From Mycobacterium sp. GA-2829 (GTDB taxonomy: Bacteria; Actinomycetota; Actinomycetes; Mycobacteriales; Mycobacteriaceae): a stretch of DNA of 64,000 bases. Below are positions 39,765-48,781 of the stretch, piece after piece (the first letter of the stretch is position 1; each line of letters begins with the position of its first letter). The notes beneath the pieces were generated by a model that worked only from the letters and a program-made list of their open reading frames with translations, had not been told where the DNA came from and did no database searches. The DNA is taken from contig NZ_LQIT01000002.1 of NCBI RefSeq assembly GCF_001499965.1, positions 109,403 to 173,402 on the forward strand, in the 5' to 3' direction. Both the position numbers and the translations under genes were made by a program.

Positions 39765-40811
39765 TTAGAGGCGCGTACCGCTGTCCCGATCGAACCGGTG
39801 CACGTCGTCGGGCCGGGCGGACAGGTCCACCGCGGTGCCGGGTGCGATGCCGGTGAGTTCGGCCGCGGTGACCACACTGGTCAGCCGTTCGGCGCCGGCA
39901 CGCACCGTGACGATCGCGCGAGGGCCCAGCAGCTCGACCAGTTCCACCGTCGCCGCGCCCTCGTCGGCCGCGGACAGCGTCAGATCGTCGGGTCGGATGC
40001 CGATCGTCACCGCCGCGGCGTCCGGTCCGCCGACGGCGATGCGCAGCCCGTCGCCGCGCAGTTCCCCGCCCGACACGGCGCCGGTGATCAGGTTCATCTT
40101 CGGGCTGCCGACGAACGTGGCGACGAACGTGTCCGCGGGCCGCTGGTAGACCTCGGCCGGGGGAGCGGCCTGGGCGATGCGCCCGTCGCGCATCACCACG
40201 ATGCGGTCCGACAGCGTCATCGCCTCCTCCTGGTCGTGGGTGACGTAGAGGGCGGTGATGCCGAGCCGGCGCTGCAGCCGCAGCAGTTCGGTGCGGGTCT
40301 CCACCCGCAGTTTGGCATCGAGGTTGCTCAGCGGTTCGTCGAACAGGAACACCGAGGGTTCGCGGATGATGGCGCGGCCGATCGCCACCCGCTGCTGCTG
40401 GCCGCCGGACAGATCCTTCGGTTTGCGGCCGACGAGCTTGCCCAGGCCGAGCGATTCGGCGATCTCGTCGGCGCGCTTCAAGGCCTCGGCGCGCGGGATG
40501 CGCTTGGCGCGTAGCGGGAAGGCGATGTTCTCGCGCACCGACAGATGCGGGTACAGCGCGTAGTTCTGGAACACCATCGCGATGTCGCGTTCCTTGGGCT
40601 CCAGCGCGGTGACGTCGCGGTCACCGATGCGGATCGCCCCCGAGCTGACCGTCTCCAGCCCTGCCAGCATGCGCAGCGAGGTGGTCTTCCCGCAGCCCGA
40701 CGGGCCGACCAGCACGGTCATGCTGCCGTCGGCGAGTTCCAGGTCGAGACCCGACACCACGGTGGCGTCGCCGTATGCCTTGGTGACCTTCGAGAAGGTG
40801 ACCGATGCCAT
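39765..40811 (-). CDS. Carbohydrate ABC importer ATPase (MsmK/UgpC type)
   Basis: 348 residues. Walker A 'GPSGCGKTT' near residue 38, signature 'LSGGQQQR' near 136 and Walker B 'VFLFDEPLSNLD' near 155 precede a C-terminal TOBE/regulatory domain (about 240-348). It energises the sugar or polyol importer formed with the next genes. Last gene of the cluster read leftward. Start ATG with a weak upstream purine stretch. Confidence 0.93.
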   Translation of the reverse strand: MASVTFSKVTKAYGDATVVSGLDLELADGSMTVLVGPSGCGKTTSLRMLAGLETVSSGAIRIGDRDVTALEPKERDIAMVFQNYALYPHLSVRENIAFPLRAKRIPRAEALKRADEIAESLGLGKLVGRKPKDLSGGQQQRVAIGRAIIREPSVFLFDEPLSNLDAKLRVETRTELLRLQRRLGITALYVTHDQEEAMTLSDRIVVMRDGRIAQAAPPAEVYQRPADTFVATFVGSPKMNLITGAVSGGELRGDGLRIAVGGPDAAAVTIGIRPDDLTLSAADEGAATVELVELLGPRAIVTVRAGAERLTSVVTAAELTGIAPGTAVDLSARPDDVHRFDRDSGTRL

Positions 40812-40829
40812 GTGAAAAGTTCCTCGCTA

Positions 40830-41645
40830 CTAGTACTTGACCGCGCCGCCGCTGATCCCCTGGACCAGGCGTCGCTGGATGAAGAAGCTGGCGATCACCA
40901 CCGGGACGATGGCGATCATGATCGCGGCGCTCATCGTGCCGATCTGGACGCCGCGGAAGGTGTTGAAGTTCGAGATGGCCACCGGCAGGATCGCGGCGTT
41001 GCCGGGCGCCAGGATCAGCCCGTAGAACATGTCGTTCCAGCTCAACGTGAACCCGAAGATGCCTGCGGCGCCGATCCCGGGCAGCACCTGCGGCAGCACC
41101 ACCAGCCGGAACGCCTGCCAGCGGGTGAACCCGTCGACGCGCGCCTGCTCCTCCAGCGAGGCGGGGACGGCCTCGAAGAAGCCGATCAGGAACCACGTCA
41201 CCAGCGGCAGCACGAACGACAGGTGGGCGAAGATCACCGGCAGCAGCGTGTCGGTCATGCGCAGCGCCTGCGCCATGGTCAGGAACGGAAACACCATGAC
41301 CGCGGGCGGGACGACCTGGGCGGCGAGCATCCCGAACCGGGTGAGCGAGCCGCCGGCCCGGTATTTGGCGATCACGTAGGCGCCCATGCTGCCGACCACC
41401 AAGCTCACCGCCACGGTGACGACACCGACGAGCACGCTGCGTCCGGCGGCGGCGAAGATGCCGGAGTGCAACACCGCCCGCCAGTTGTCCATGGTGGGGC
41501 CGAACAACACGAGGAACGGTTCGGACATCTGCGCCGGTGTCTTGAAGCTCGCCAGCGCCACCCAGGCGATGGGGAACAGCACGAACACCAGCGCCGCGGT
41601 GAGTACGGCGACGCGCAGGACCTCGAGGGGACGGGGCCGGGTCAT
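40830..41645 (-). CDS. Carbohydrate ABC importer permease (MalG type)
   Basis: 271 residues, six membrane helices. The EAA loop that contacts the ATPase reads 'EEQARVDGFTRWQAFRLVVL' near residue 175. It pairs with the upstream permease to form the channel. The ATG shares a base with that gene's stop (TGATG), which fixes the start. Confidence 0.92.
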   Translation of the reverse strand: MTRPRPLEVLRVAVLTAALVFVLFPIAWVALASFKTPAQMSEPFLVLFGPTMDNWRAVLHSGIFAAAGRSVLVGVVTVAVSLVVGSMGAYVIAKYRAGGSLTRFGMLAAQVVPPAVMVFPFLTMAQALRMTDTLLPVIFAHLSFVLPLVTWFLIGFFEAVPASLEEQARVDGFTRWQAFRLVVLPQVLPGIGAAGIFGFTLSWNDMFYGLILAPGNAAILPVAISNFNTFRGVQIGTMSAAIMIAIVPVVIASFFIQRRLVQGISGGAVKY

Positions 41646-42505
41646 CAGGCGGTGGTCCTCTCGCGGTTGCGTTCCATCGCGCGGAAGGCCACCACGATCA
41701 CCGCCAGCACGAGCACCAGCACGATGAACGCCATCGCGCTGGCTTGCGCGAGCCGGAAGAACTGGATGCCTTCGAGGTACATGAAGTACTGCAGCGTCTG
41801 GGTCTCGGTGCCCGGCCCGCCGCGGGTGGTGGCGTAGACGTACTCGAACACCCGCAGGGCGTCGAGCGAGCGCAGCAGCACCGCCACGGTCAGCACCGGC
41901 GCCAGCATCGGGATCAGCACCCGGCGCAGCCGGTAGACCGGGCCTGCGCCGTCGACGCGGGCGGCCTCCATGGGCTGTTTGGGCATCGACTCCAGCCCGG
42001 CCAGGATGAGGAGCACCATGAACGGCGTCCACTGCCAGACGTCGATGAACGCCAGCGTCAGCAGCGCCTTGCCCGAGCCGAAGAAGTCGTAGTCGGCGCC
42101 GACGGCGTGCAGCAGCGCCGGGATCGCGCCGATCTGGTCGTTGAGCAGGAAGCGGAAGATCAGCCCGACGGCGATCGGGGTGATGAACATCGGCGCGAGA
42201 ACGATCGCCCGGGACAGGTCCTTGGCCCACCGCTGCTGGTGCAGTGCCAGGGCGAGCGCGAAACCGATGACGAGTTCTCCGGCGACGGCCACCACGACGT
42301 AGATCGCGGTGGTGCCGAACGCCTCCCAGAACGCCGGATTCTTCAGTGCGGTGCCGAAGTTGGCGACGCCGACGAAGTCCGGGGCCTGCCGATCGGTGAG
42401 TCGGTAGTCGGTCACCGCGAGGTAGGCCGCATAGCAGAGCGGGAATCCGACGGCCACGCTGAACAGGGCCAGCAGCGGCATCAGCATGCCGTACTTGAAT
42501 TTCAT
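41645..42505 (-). CDS. Carbohydrate ABC importer permease (MalF type)
   Basis: 286 residues with six membrane helices. The EAA-type loop 'MEAARVDGAGPVYRLRRVLI' lies near residue 180. Forms the importer with the other permease. It follows the binding-protein gene after 43 bases. Confidence 0.92.
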   Translation of the reverse strand: MKFKYGMLMPLLALFSVAVGFPLCYAAYLAVTDYRLTDRQAPDFVGVANFGTALKNPAFWEAFGTTAIYVVVAVAGELVIGFALALALHQQRWAKDLSRAIVLAPMFITPIAVGLIFRFLLNDQIGAIPALLHAVGADYDFFGSGKALLTLAFIDVWQWTPFMVLLILAGLESMPKQPMEAARVDGAGPVYRLRRVLIPMLAPVLTVAVLLRSLDALRVFEYVYATTRGGPGTETQTLQYFMYLEGIQFFRLAQASAMAFIVLVLVLAVIVVAFRAMERNRERTTA

Positions 42506-42548
42506 GCGGCCGTGCCCGTCTGAGTCGTGGCCGCCGGATTCCCGTGTG

Positions 42549-43880
42549 TCACTTCTGGATTCGCTCCGCAGCCGCCTGCGCGTCCCGCAGTGCGTCGGCG
42601 ACGCTCTTGTTGCCTGCCGCGGCGTCGTTGAGTTCGGTGCCCACGGCCTGGATCATCTCCTCGCCGCCGCGTCCCTGGGTGAGCGGGGCGGCGTCGGCCA
42701 GGATCTCACCGACGGTGCGGTAGTACTCCTCGCCGTAGCCGTCGGCGAGCACCTTGGGATCGGTCAGCGAACCCTTGCGGATCACCGCGCCGCCTGCGGC
42801 GACACGTTCGGCGTCGACGGCCGGGGAGGTGATCCACGACGCGAACGCCCACGCCGCGTCAGGGGCCGCCGAGTTCGCCGGGATCGCCCAGCTCCACAGT
42901 CCCAGTGCGGATTTGCCGCCCGGGATCGGCGCCAGCGCGAACTGGCCCGCGCGTTCGCCGGAGGCGCCTGCCGGGTCGTTGAGGGCGGGCAGGTTCCAGT
43001 TGTAGCCGATCATCGAGGCGGCGTTCCCGCCGGAGACCGACCGGAAGGCCTCGTCGAAGCCCCACGACAGGCTGTTCGCCGGCGCCGCGGTGCGGTACGT
43101 CTCGATGTAGGCGTTCAGGGCGCGGGCGGCCTCTTCGGTGTCGAGCGACGGTTTACCGTCCTCGCCGTAGATCGACCCGCCCGCGGCGAACAGCCAGTTC
43201 GCCCATTCCTCGAAGATCTTGTAGCCGCGCTGGGGCTGCATGGCGATGCCCGCGCGGTTGCCGTCCTTGAGCCGCTGCGAGGTGCTGACCAGCGCGTCGA
43301 GGTCGGTGGGGACCTGCAGTTTGGCGGCCTCGAGATCGGGCTTGTTGTAGATGTAGCCCAGCGCGTAGTTGTAGAACGGCACCCCGTAGGTGGTGCCGTC
43401 GACGTCGGTGATGTCGGTCAGCGACGGGAAGAAGTCGTCGGGCTGGTAGTCGGGGGTCGACGAGATGCGGTCGTTCAGTGGCTCGAGGAAGCCGGCCGCG
43501 GCGAAGTCGTCCATCCACGGGTTGTCGACGACGATCAGGTCGTATGCCGGTTCGGCGGCCTGGAACGACGACACCAACCGGTCGCGCATCTGGTCGAACG
43601 TCATGGTCTCGATCTGGACCTTGATGTCGGGGTATTTCTCGTTGAACTGACCGACCATGCCGGAAACGATGTCGGTGTCGGGCACGTTCTCCATCAGCAC
43701 GCGCACGGTGGCGTTGGTGTCGGTCGGGATGTCACCCAGCCCCGAGGAGCTCTGCTCATCGCCGGATCCGCCGGAGCCGGCGCACCCGGCCAGGACCAGG
43801 GAGGTGGTCGCGACGACTGCCGGCAGCCATCGCGCGGCGCTACGCCGCGCTGGGCGCCGGCCGAGCATCGGGATCTTCAT
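42549..43880 (-). CDS. Extracellular sugar/polyol-binding lipoprotein
   Basis: 443 residues, family 1 solute-binding protein. The basic N-terminus and hydrophobic core end in lipobox 'LVLAGC' with Cys33, so it is anchored outside the membrane. The body shows 'VSGMVGQFNEKYPDIKVQIE' and 'YDLIVVDNPWMDDFAAAGFL', typical of the family. It delivers substrate to the permeases encoded downstream. The ligand is unknown; neighbours point to a polyol or sugar alcohol. Confidence 0.92.
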   Translation of the reverse strand: MKIPMLGRRPARRSAARWLPAVVATTSLVLAGCAGSGGSGDEQSSSGLGDIPTDTNATVRVLMENVPDTDIVSGMVGQFNEKYPDIKVQIETMTFDQMRDRLVSSFQAAEPAYDLIVVDNPWMDDFAAAGFLEPLNDRISSTPDYQPDDFFPSLTDITDVDGTTYGVPFYNYALGYIYNKPDLEAAKLQVPTDLDALVSTSQRLKDGNRAGIAMQPQRGYKIFEEWANWLFAAGGSIYGEDGKPSLDTEEAARALNAYIETYRTAAPANSLSWGFDEAFRSVSGGNAASMIGYNWNLPALNDPAGASGERAGQFALAPIPGGKSALGLWSWAIPANSAAPDAAWAFASWITSPAVDAERVAAGGAVIRKGSLTDPKVLADGYGEEYYRTVGEILADAAPLTQGRGGEEMIQAVGTELNDAAAGNKSVADALRDAQAAAERIQK

Positions 43881-43939
43881 GGGTTCTCACTTCCTACTGG
43901 TTGGACTGGATCGAGTGCACCGGGTCGGCGGGTCCCGGC

Positions 43940-44725
43940 TCAATCCATGTACGCACCGCCGTTGACGGAGAGCGCTTCGCCGGTGATGAACCGGGCGTCC
44001 TCGGACACCAGGAAGGCCACCGCACGGGCGACGTCATCCGGTGTCTGCAGCCGGGCCAGCGGGGTGGCGTCGACCCAGCTCTGTCGCACCGCATCCGGCG
44101 TCGAACCCGTGAGCTTGGCCTCCCACTCGAGTTCGCGGGACTGCATAGGGGTGGCGACGAAGCCCGGGCACACGCAGTTCACGGTGATCTGGTCGGCGGC
44201 CAGTTCGAAGGCCATGGCCTGGGTCAGCCCCAGCACGGCGAATTTCGATGCCACGTAGTCCGAGAGGAACGGAACGCGGCCCTGTTTGGCGGCCATCGAC
44301 GCGGTGTTGACGATCGTGCCCGCCCGGCCGGTGCGGATCATCGCCCTGGCGGCGGCCTGCCCGCAGAAGAACACCGCCTTGGTGTTGATGTCGAGCGAGC
44401 GGTCGTACTGGTCCGGGGTGACGTCGACGAACCGCGCCATCGCCGAGATCCCGGCGTTGTTGATCCACGCGTCGAGGCCGAACCGGTCGGCCACGTCGTC
44501 GGCCAGCCGACCGGCCGCCGCGGCGTCGGTCACGTCCAGCTGCCGGGCCTCGTGGCCGCCGCCCGGAGTCAGTCCTGCGACGGTCTCCTCGGCGCCGGCG
44601 AGATTGACGTCGGTGACGATGACCCGCCAGCCGCGGCCCGCGAGCGTCGTCGCGATGGCACGCCCGATCCCGGATCCGGCGCCGGTCACGACGGCGGTCT
44701 GAGGGGCGGGGGAGGCGGCGGTCAT
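43940..44725 (-). CDS. Short-chain dehydrogenase/reductase
   Basis: 261 residues, classical SDR. Coenzyme motif 'TGAGSGIGRA' near residue 15, 'NNAGIS' near 90 and the Ser-Tyr-Lys set ('NTASM' ... 'YVASKFA') near 140-160. A C-terminal 'FITGEALSVNGG' closes the fold. Asp after the second strand ('VTDVN') suggests NAD preference. It probably oxidises the imported polyol to a ketose before phosphorylation. ATG at 44725 shares a base with the kinase stop; GTG at 44728 is possible. Confidence 0.9.
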   Translation of the reverse strand: MTAASPAPQTAVVTGAGSGIGRAIATTLAGRGWRVIVTDVNLAGAEETVAGLTPGGGHEARQLDVTDAAAAGRLADDVADRFGLDAWINNAGISAMARFVDVTPDQYDRSLDINTKAVFFCGQAAARAMIRTGRAGTIVNTASMAAKQGRVPFLSDYVASKFAVLGLTQAMAFELAADQITVNCVCPGFVATPMQSRELEWEAKLTGSTPDAVRQSWVDATPLARLQTPDDVARAVAFLVSEDARFITGEALSVNGGAYMD

Positions 44726-46209
44726 CACGGAGCCTTTCGAGCGAGCTGATGGGAGACGGGGGTGAGTAGATCACCGAGGGTGCGCCACTGCGCATAGGCC
44801 TCGGCGTACCGGTCGACGTTGCGGGGGTCGGGTTCGACGGCGTCGCCGAGGGTGAGGAAGCGCTGCACACCGTCCCAGTCGTCGATGGCGCCGACACCGA
44901 TGCCTGCGATCACCGCGGCGCCGAGCGAGGCGCCGGGATGGCCGATCACCGGATACAGCGCGGTGTTCAGCACGTCGGCGTGGATCTGCTTCCACAGCAC
45001 CGACTTGCTGCCGCCGTTGGTGACCATGGCCCGCCTCAGCGGGACTCCGATCGAGGCGAACACGTCGGTGTGGTGCTTGAACCCGAACGCGATGGCCTCG
45101 AGCACCGAGCGGTACATGTCGGCGCGGGTGTGAGCCAGGTCGAGGCCGACGAACGCACCCCGCAGATCCGGATCGTGCAGGGGGCTCTTCTCACCGAGAA
45201 AGTAGGGCAGACAGAGCACTTCGGCGGCGGGGCGGCCTGCGGCCTCGTCGTCGAGCTGCAGAAGGTCCACACCACCGGTCAGGGTCTGGAACCACCGGAT
45301 CAGGCTGCCGCTGGTGGCCATGCAGCCGTTGGGCAGCCACCGCCCCGGGACCGGGTGCGCGTCCAGATAGAGCCGGCCGTCGATGACGGGGGTGTCGCTG
45401 GCGGCCAGGATGTCGCCCGCGCCACCGAGTTTCACCAGCCAGTCGCCTGCGGCGTTGACCCCCGCCGCGTACGCCGACAGCACATGGTCGGCGCCGCCGA
45501 CGATCAGCGGAAGCCCTTCGGGTAGACCGGTGGCCGCGGCCGCGGCGGCGCTCAGTGTGCCCGCCTGCGCGCCGGGCACCAATACGTCGGGGACGATGTC
45601 CGCGCCCAGACCGGCTGCGGCATAGACGGGTTCGTAACGCTGGGCGTCGATGGTGGCCAGGCCCGATTCGATGGCCCAGTTCAGTTCGACGTGCGGGGCG
45701 GCGCCCAGCGCCATCAGCACCCAGTCGTAGGACCCGACGAGGCGCACGGTGCGCGCCCACGTCTCGGGTTCGTTGTCGCGCAACCACATCGCGGTGGGCG
45801 CCACCGACTGCTGGGTGATCGCCGATCCGGTGGCGGCCAGGACGTCGGTGGGGTCGAGTGCCGCGCGCAACCGCTCGATCTGCTCGGTGGCGCGGGCGTC
45901 GTTCTGCAGTATGGCCCGTCGGACCGGGGCGCCGTCACCGTCGACCGGGACGACCGCGGGCACCATACCCGTGGTGGCGAGCGCACCCACCTGATTCGCG
46001 GGCACGCCGGACTCGTCGAGCACTGCGCGAATCGTGCTGTGTGCGTTGTCGATCCACTGTGCAGGATCGGCCTCGGCGTGTCCGGGGGCGTCGGCGAACA
46101 GCCGGCTCTCCCGCGACGCCTGGGCCACGATGCGCGCCGCCCCGACGTCGATGAGCACCGTCTTGGTTCCCGTGGTGCCGATGTCGACACCGATCGTGAA
46201 CTGCGACAT
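44725..46209 (-). CDS. FGGY-family carbohydrate kinase
   Basis: 494 residues. The phosphate motif 'GVDIGTTGTKTVLID' opens the protein, and 'GGADHVLSAYAAG' near residue 245 and 'TNGGSKSVLWKQIHADVL' near 400 are FGGY signatures. Probably phosphorylates the ketose made by the SDR. First gene of the minus-strand operon, divergent from a BtpA-family gene; GAGAGGA precedes the ATG. Confidence 0.92.
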   Translation of the reverse strand: MSQFTIGVDIGTTGTKTVLIDVGAARIVAQASRESRLFADAPGHAEADPAQWIDNAHSTIRAVLDESGVPANQVGALATTGMVPAVVPVDGDGAPVRRAILQNDARATEQIERLRAALDPTDVLAATGSAITQQSVAPTAMWLRDNEPETWARTVRLVGSYDWVLMALGAAPHVELNWAIESGLATIDAQRYEPVYAAAGLGADIVPDVLVPGAQAGTLSAAAAAATGLPEGLPLIVGGADHVLSAYAAGVNAAGDWLVKLGGAGDILAASDTPVIDGRLYLDAHPVPGRWLPNGCMATSGSLIRWFQTLTGGVDLLQLDDEAAGRPAAEVLCLPYFLGEKSPLHDPDLRGAFVGLDLAHTRADMYRSVLEAIAFGFKHHTDVFASIGVPLRRAMVTNGGSKSVLWKQIHADVLNTALYPVIGHPGASLGAAVIAGIGVGAIDDWDGVQRFLTLGDAVEPDPRNVDRYAEAYAQWRTLGDLLTPVSHQLARKAP

Positions 46210-46262
46210 CCCGTCCTCTCATCCGCTCGGGTGCTGACCGTACCGCGTATCTGTTAGATTCT

Positions 46263-46275
46263 CACACGTTGTGTG
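46263..46275. promoter_or_regulatory. Inverted repeat CACAC-N3-GTGTG in the divergent region
   Basis: CACAC and GTGTG arms flank GTT, 54 bases upstream of the kinase start and 89 upstream of the btpA-like start. It shares the CACAC/GTGTG core with the inverted repeat before the DeoR gene, although arm order differs. A regulator site is plausible. Confidence 0.45.
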
Positions 46276-46313
46276 TAACCGTCACGTAAATCGCTGTGTG
46301 GCCGCGCGTTGAC

Positions 46314-46328
46314 TGTTATTTAATAACA
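46314..46328. promoter_or_regulatory. Perfect inverted repeat TGTTATT-T-AATAACA
   Basis: Seven-base arms around one base, unusually AT-rich for this genome, 36 bases before the BtpA-family start. Candidate operator for the plus-strand gene pair. Confidence 0.55.
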
Positions 46329-46363
46329 TCCAGGATGTCGTCGACAACCGTGAGAGGCGTTCC

Positions 46364-47179
46364 ATGACCAATTGGCTCGATGAAGTGTTCGCGGTGCGCA
46401 AGCCCGTGATCGCGATGCTGCACCTGTCCGCGCTGCCCGGCGACCCGGGATACGACTCGGCGGCCGGGTTGCGCGCGGTGGTGGACCGTGCCAGGGAGGA
46501 ACTCGCGGCGCTGCGCGAAGGCGGCGTCGACGGTGTGATGATCTCCAACGAGTTCAGCCTGCCGTACCTGACCAAGACCGAACCCATCACCGCCATCACG
46601 ATGGCACGCATCATCGGCGAACTGCTGCCCGACCTCACGCTGCCGTACGGCGTGAACGTGCTATGGGACGGCCGCGCCTCGATCGACCTCGCCGTCGCCA
46701 CCGGCGCCCAGTGGGTGCGGGAGATCTTCACCGGGGTGTACGCCAGCGACTTCGGCTTGTGGGACACCAATGTCGGCGCCGTGGCCCGGCACCGCCAGCG
46801 CGTCGGCGGCGCCGGGGTGAAGCTGCTGTTCAACATCGTGCCCGAATCGGCGGCCTACCTGGCCAACCGGGACCTCGCGTCGATCACCAAGACCACGGTG
46901 TTCGCCACCGCGCCCGACGGCATCTGCGTCTCCGGCCTGACCGCCGGTGCGGCCACCGACTCCCAGGCGCTGCAGATCGTCAAGGCCGAGGCCGGCGACG
47001 TCCCGGTGTTCGTCAACACCGGTGTGCGCGCCCACAACGCGGCCGAGCAGCTCTCGATCGCCGACGGCGCGATCGTCGGGACCTACTTCAAGGAGGACGG
47101 GGTGTTCGAGAACCGCGCGGTCGCGTCCCGGGTCACCGAGCTCATGACCGCCGTGCGGGACTTCCGCGCCACGCTGTGA
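46364..47179 (+). CDS. BtpA/SgcQ-family protein
   Basis: 271 residues, a predicted TIM-barrel protein. Family segments are 'PVIAMLHLSALPGDPGYD', 'GGVDGVMISNEFSLPYL', 'LPYGVNVLWDG', 'FVNTGVRAHNAAEQLSIADG' and 'GTYFKEDG'. The BtpA name comes from a cyanobacterial protein needed for photosystem I stability, but in heterotrophs such genes sit in sugar operons (for example sgcQ). Here it is divergent from an FGGY kinase, so a role in sugar-phosphate metabolism is likely. Reaction unknown. Confidence 0.9.
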   Translation: MTNWLDEVFAVRKPVIAMLHLSALPGDPGYDSAAGLRAVVDRAREELAALREGGVDGVMISNEFSLPYLTKTEPITAITMARIIGELLPDLTLPYGVNVLWDGRASIDLAVATGAQWVREIFTGVYASDFGLWDTNVGAVARHRQRVGGAGVKLLFNIVPESAAYLANRDLASITKTTVFATAPDGICVSGLTAGAATDSQALQIVKAEAGDVPVFVNTGVRAHNAAEQLSIADGAIVGTYFKEDGVFENRAVASRVTELMTAVRDFRATL

Positions 47180-47952
47180 AGCCGCGCATCGTGAGCGGGC
47201 GGGAGATCCCACCGTCGCCGGGCGACCTCGAAGACCTCGCCGCGGTCGCCGCCCGGATCGGCGCCCAACTGTGCCTGGCCCGGCTGGGCGAACCGATCAC
47301 GGTGAGCACCAAGAGTGCGGCCGGGGACGTGGTCACCCCGGTGGACCGGGCCGCCGAGGAGGCGGTGCGCGAGGCCATCCACGAGGTGCGGCCCGCCGAC
47401 TCGCTGCTCGGCGAGGAGCTGCCTGCCCACACCGGGACGAGCGGATTCGAGTGGGTCATCGATCCACTCGACGGCACCACCAACTACACCCGGCTCATCC
47501 CGTACTTCGCCACCTCCGTCGCGGTGCGCCGGATCTCGGACGGCGCCTGGCTGGCCGGTGCGGTGGCCGCGCCCGCGCTGGGATCCCTCTGGAGTGCCGC
47601 CCGAGGCGGGGGAGCGCAATTGCGTTCCCCCGCGCAGCGGGCGGTGCTGCCGCTGCAGCTGCCCGCGACCACGGCACGGCTGATCGGTACCGGGCTGTCG
47701 TACGACCCGGACCGGCGTCGCCGCCAGGTCCGCGAACTCGGCTCGGTGATCGCCGATTACACCGACATGCGCCGGTTCGGCGCCGCGGCGGTCGACCTGT
47801 GCCTGGTGGCCCAGGGCAGCCTGCACGCGTTCGTCGAGGCCGATCTCGCTGTGCACGACTGGGCCGCGGGTGCGCTCATCGCCGAGGAGGCGGGGGCGAC
47901 GGTGTACCGGCCCGGCGACGGCGACGACGCGGTATCGGCGGCCTGGGTCTGA
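47176..47952 (+). CDS. Inositol-monophosphatase-family phosphatase
   Basis: 258 residues. Metal-binding motifs are the 'GEE' Glu pair near 77, 'IDPLDGTTNY' near 95 and 'VHDWAAGALIAEEAG' near 225. Mg-dependent sugar-phosphate phosphatase, lithium-sensitive type. The GTG start overlaps the stop of the BtpA-family gene (GTGA), so both are coexpressed. It may dephosphorylate a cluster intermediate. Confidence 0.88.
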   Translation: MKPRIVSGREIPPSPGDLEDLAAVAARIGAQLCLARLGEPITVSTKSAAGDVVTPVDRAAEEAVREAIHEVRPADSLLGEELPAHTGTSGFEWVIDPLDGTTNYTRLIPYFATSVAVRRISDGAWLAGAVAAPALGSLWSAARGGGAQLRSPAQRAVLPLQLPATTARLIGTGLSYDPDRRRRQVRELGSVIADYTDMRRFGAAAVDLCLVAQGSLHAFVEADLAVHDWAAGALIAEEAGATVYRPGDGDDAVSAAWV

Positions 47953-48747
47953 TCAGCCGACGCAGACCACCTGAACGCCCCTGTCCCGCAACGTCTCCAG
48001 TGTCGGGTGTGCGGGCGGGCCGTCGGTGACGAGGACCGAGATCGACGACACCGGCGCGACGTTGATCAACTGCACGCGGCCGAGTTTCGTCGCGTCGGCG
48101 GCCACGATGACCCGGTCCGCCGACCGCATCGCGGCCTGTTTGACGTTGCCTTCCTCGCGGTGGTACTCCGACGCGCCGCGTTTCCCGTCGACGCCGGCGA
48201 TCCCCATCACGTAGGTGTCGCAGTTGTAGCGCAGGTAGAAGTCCTCGGCTTCGGCGCCGATGAGGCTCAGTTCGCCGGGGCGCACCTTGCCGCCGGTGAG
48301 CAGGATCGTCGTATCGGGTTCGTCGGCGAGTTCTACGGCGACCAGCACACTCGGGGTGATCACGGTCAGTCCGAGCCCTCGGCCCCGGATGGCGCGGGCG
48401 ACCGCGAGGACGGTGCTGCCGCTGTCGAGGATCACCGTCTCGTGCGGATGCAGCAGATCGGCCACCGCGCTGGCGATGTGGATTTTCTCGTCGGCCGCTT
48501 CGGCGGCGCGCGCGGCGAACGACGGTTCGGTCGACTTGCCGCCGAACGCGATCGCCCCGCCGAGCACCCGGCGCGCGACGCCCTGATCCTCCAGCCGCTC
48601 GATGTCCCGGCGGATCGTCATCTCGGACACGCCGAATTCCCCAGCCAGAGAAGCGAAGTCGACTTCCCGGTCGGTGTCGATCCTGGCGGCGATCGCCGCG
48701 CGGCGAGCCTGTGCGTTCAGCGGGGACACCGCTTCAGCGTATGCCAC
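47953..48747 (-). CDS. DeoR/GlpR-family transcriptional regulator
   Basis: About 264 residues. The N-terminal winged helix 'GEFGVSEMTIRRDIERLEDQ' is the DeoR signature. The C-terminal half is a ribose-isomerase-like sensor ('ETVILDSGSTVLAVARAI'). It likely responds to a phosphorylated sugar from this cluster. The start is uncertain: GTG 48747 lies directly after a perfect inverted repeat; GTG 48729 also fits. It is convergent with the phosphatase gene and so probably controls the whole cluster. Confidence 0.88.
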   Translation of the reverse strand: MAYAEAVSPLNAQARRAAIAARIDTDREVDFASLAGEFGVSEMTIRRDIERLEDQGVARRVLGGAIAFGGKSTEPSFAARAAEAADEKIHIASAVADLLHPHETVILDSGSTVLAVARAIRGRGLGLTVITPSVLVAVELADEPDTTILLTGGKVRPGELSLIGAEAEDFYLRYNCDTYVMGIAGVDGKRGASEYHREEGNVKQAAMRSADRVIVAADATKLGRVQLINVAPVSSISVLVTDGPPAHPTLETLRDRGVQVVCVG

Positions 48748-48768
48748 GGGTGTGAAAACTTCACACCC
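48748..48768. promoter_or_regulatory. Perfect inverted repeat before the DeoR gene
   Basis: GGGTGTGAA-AAC-TTCACACCC has 9-base arms and a 3-base spacer. It touches the proposed start codon of the DeoR-family gene and lies between it and the end of the qor-like gene. Likely an autoregulatory operator. Confidence 0.65.
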
Positions 48769-48781
48769 GATCACACGATTG

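Noticed and set aside
40545..41837. 430-codon frame antisense to the ABC importer genes
   Set aside because: His/Asp/Arg-rich low-complexity product opposite well-conserved permease motifs.
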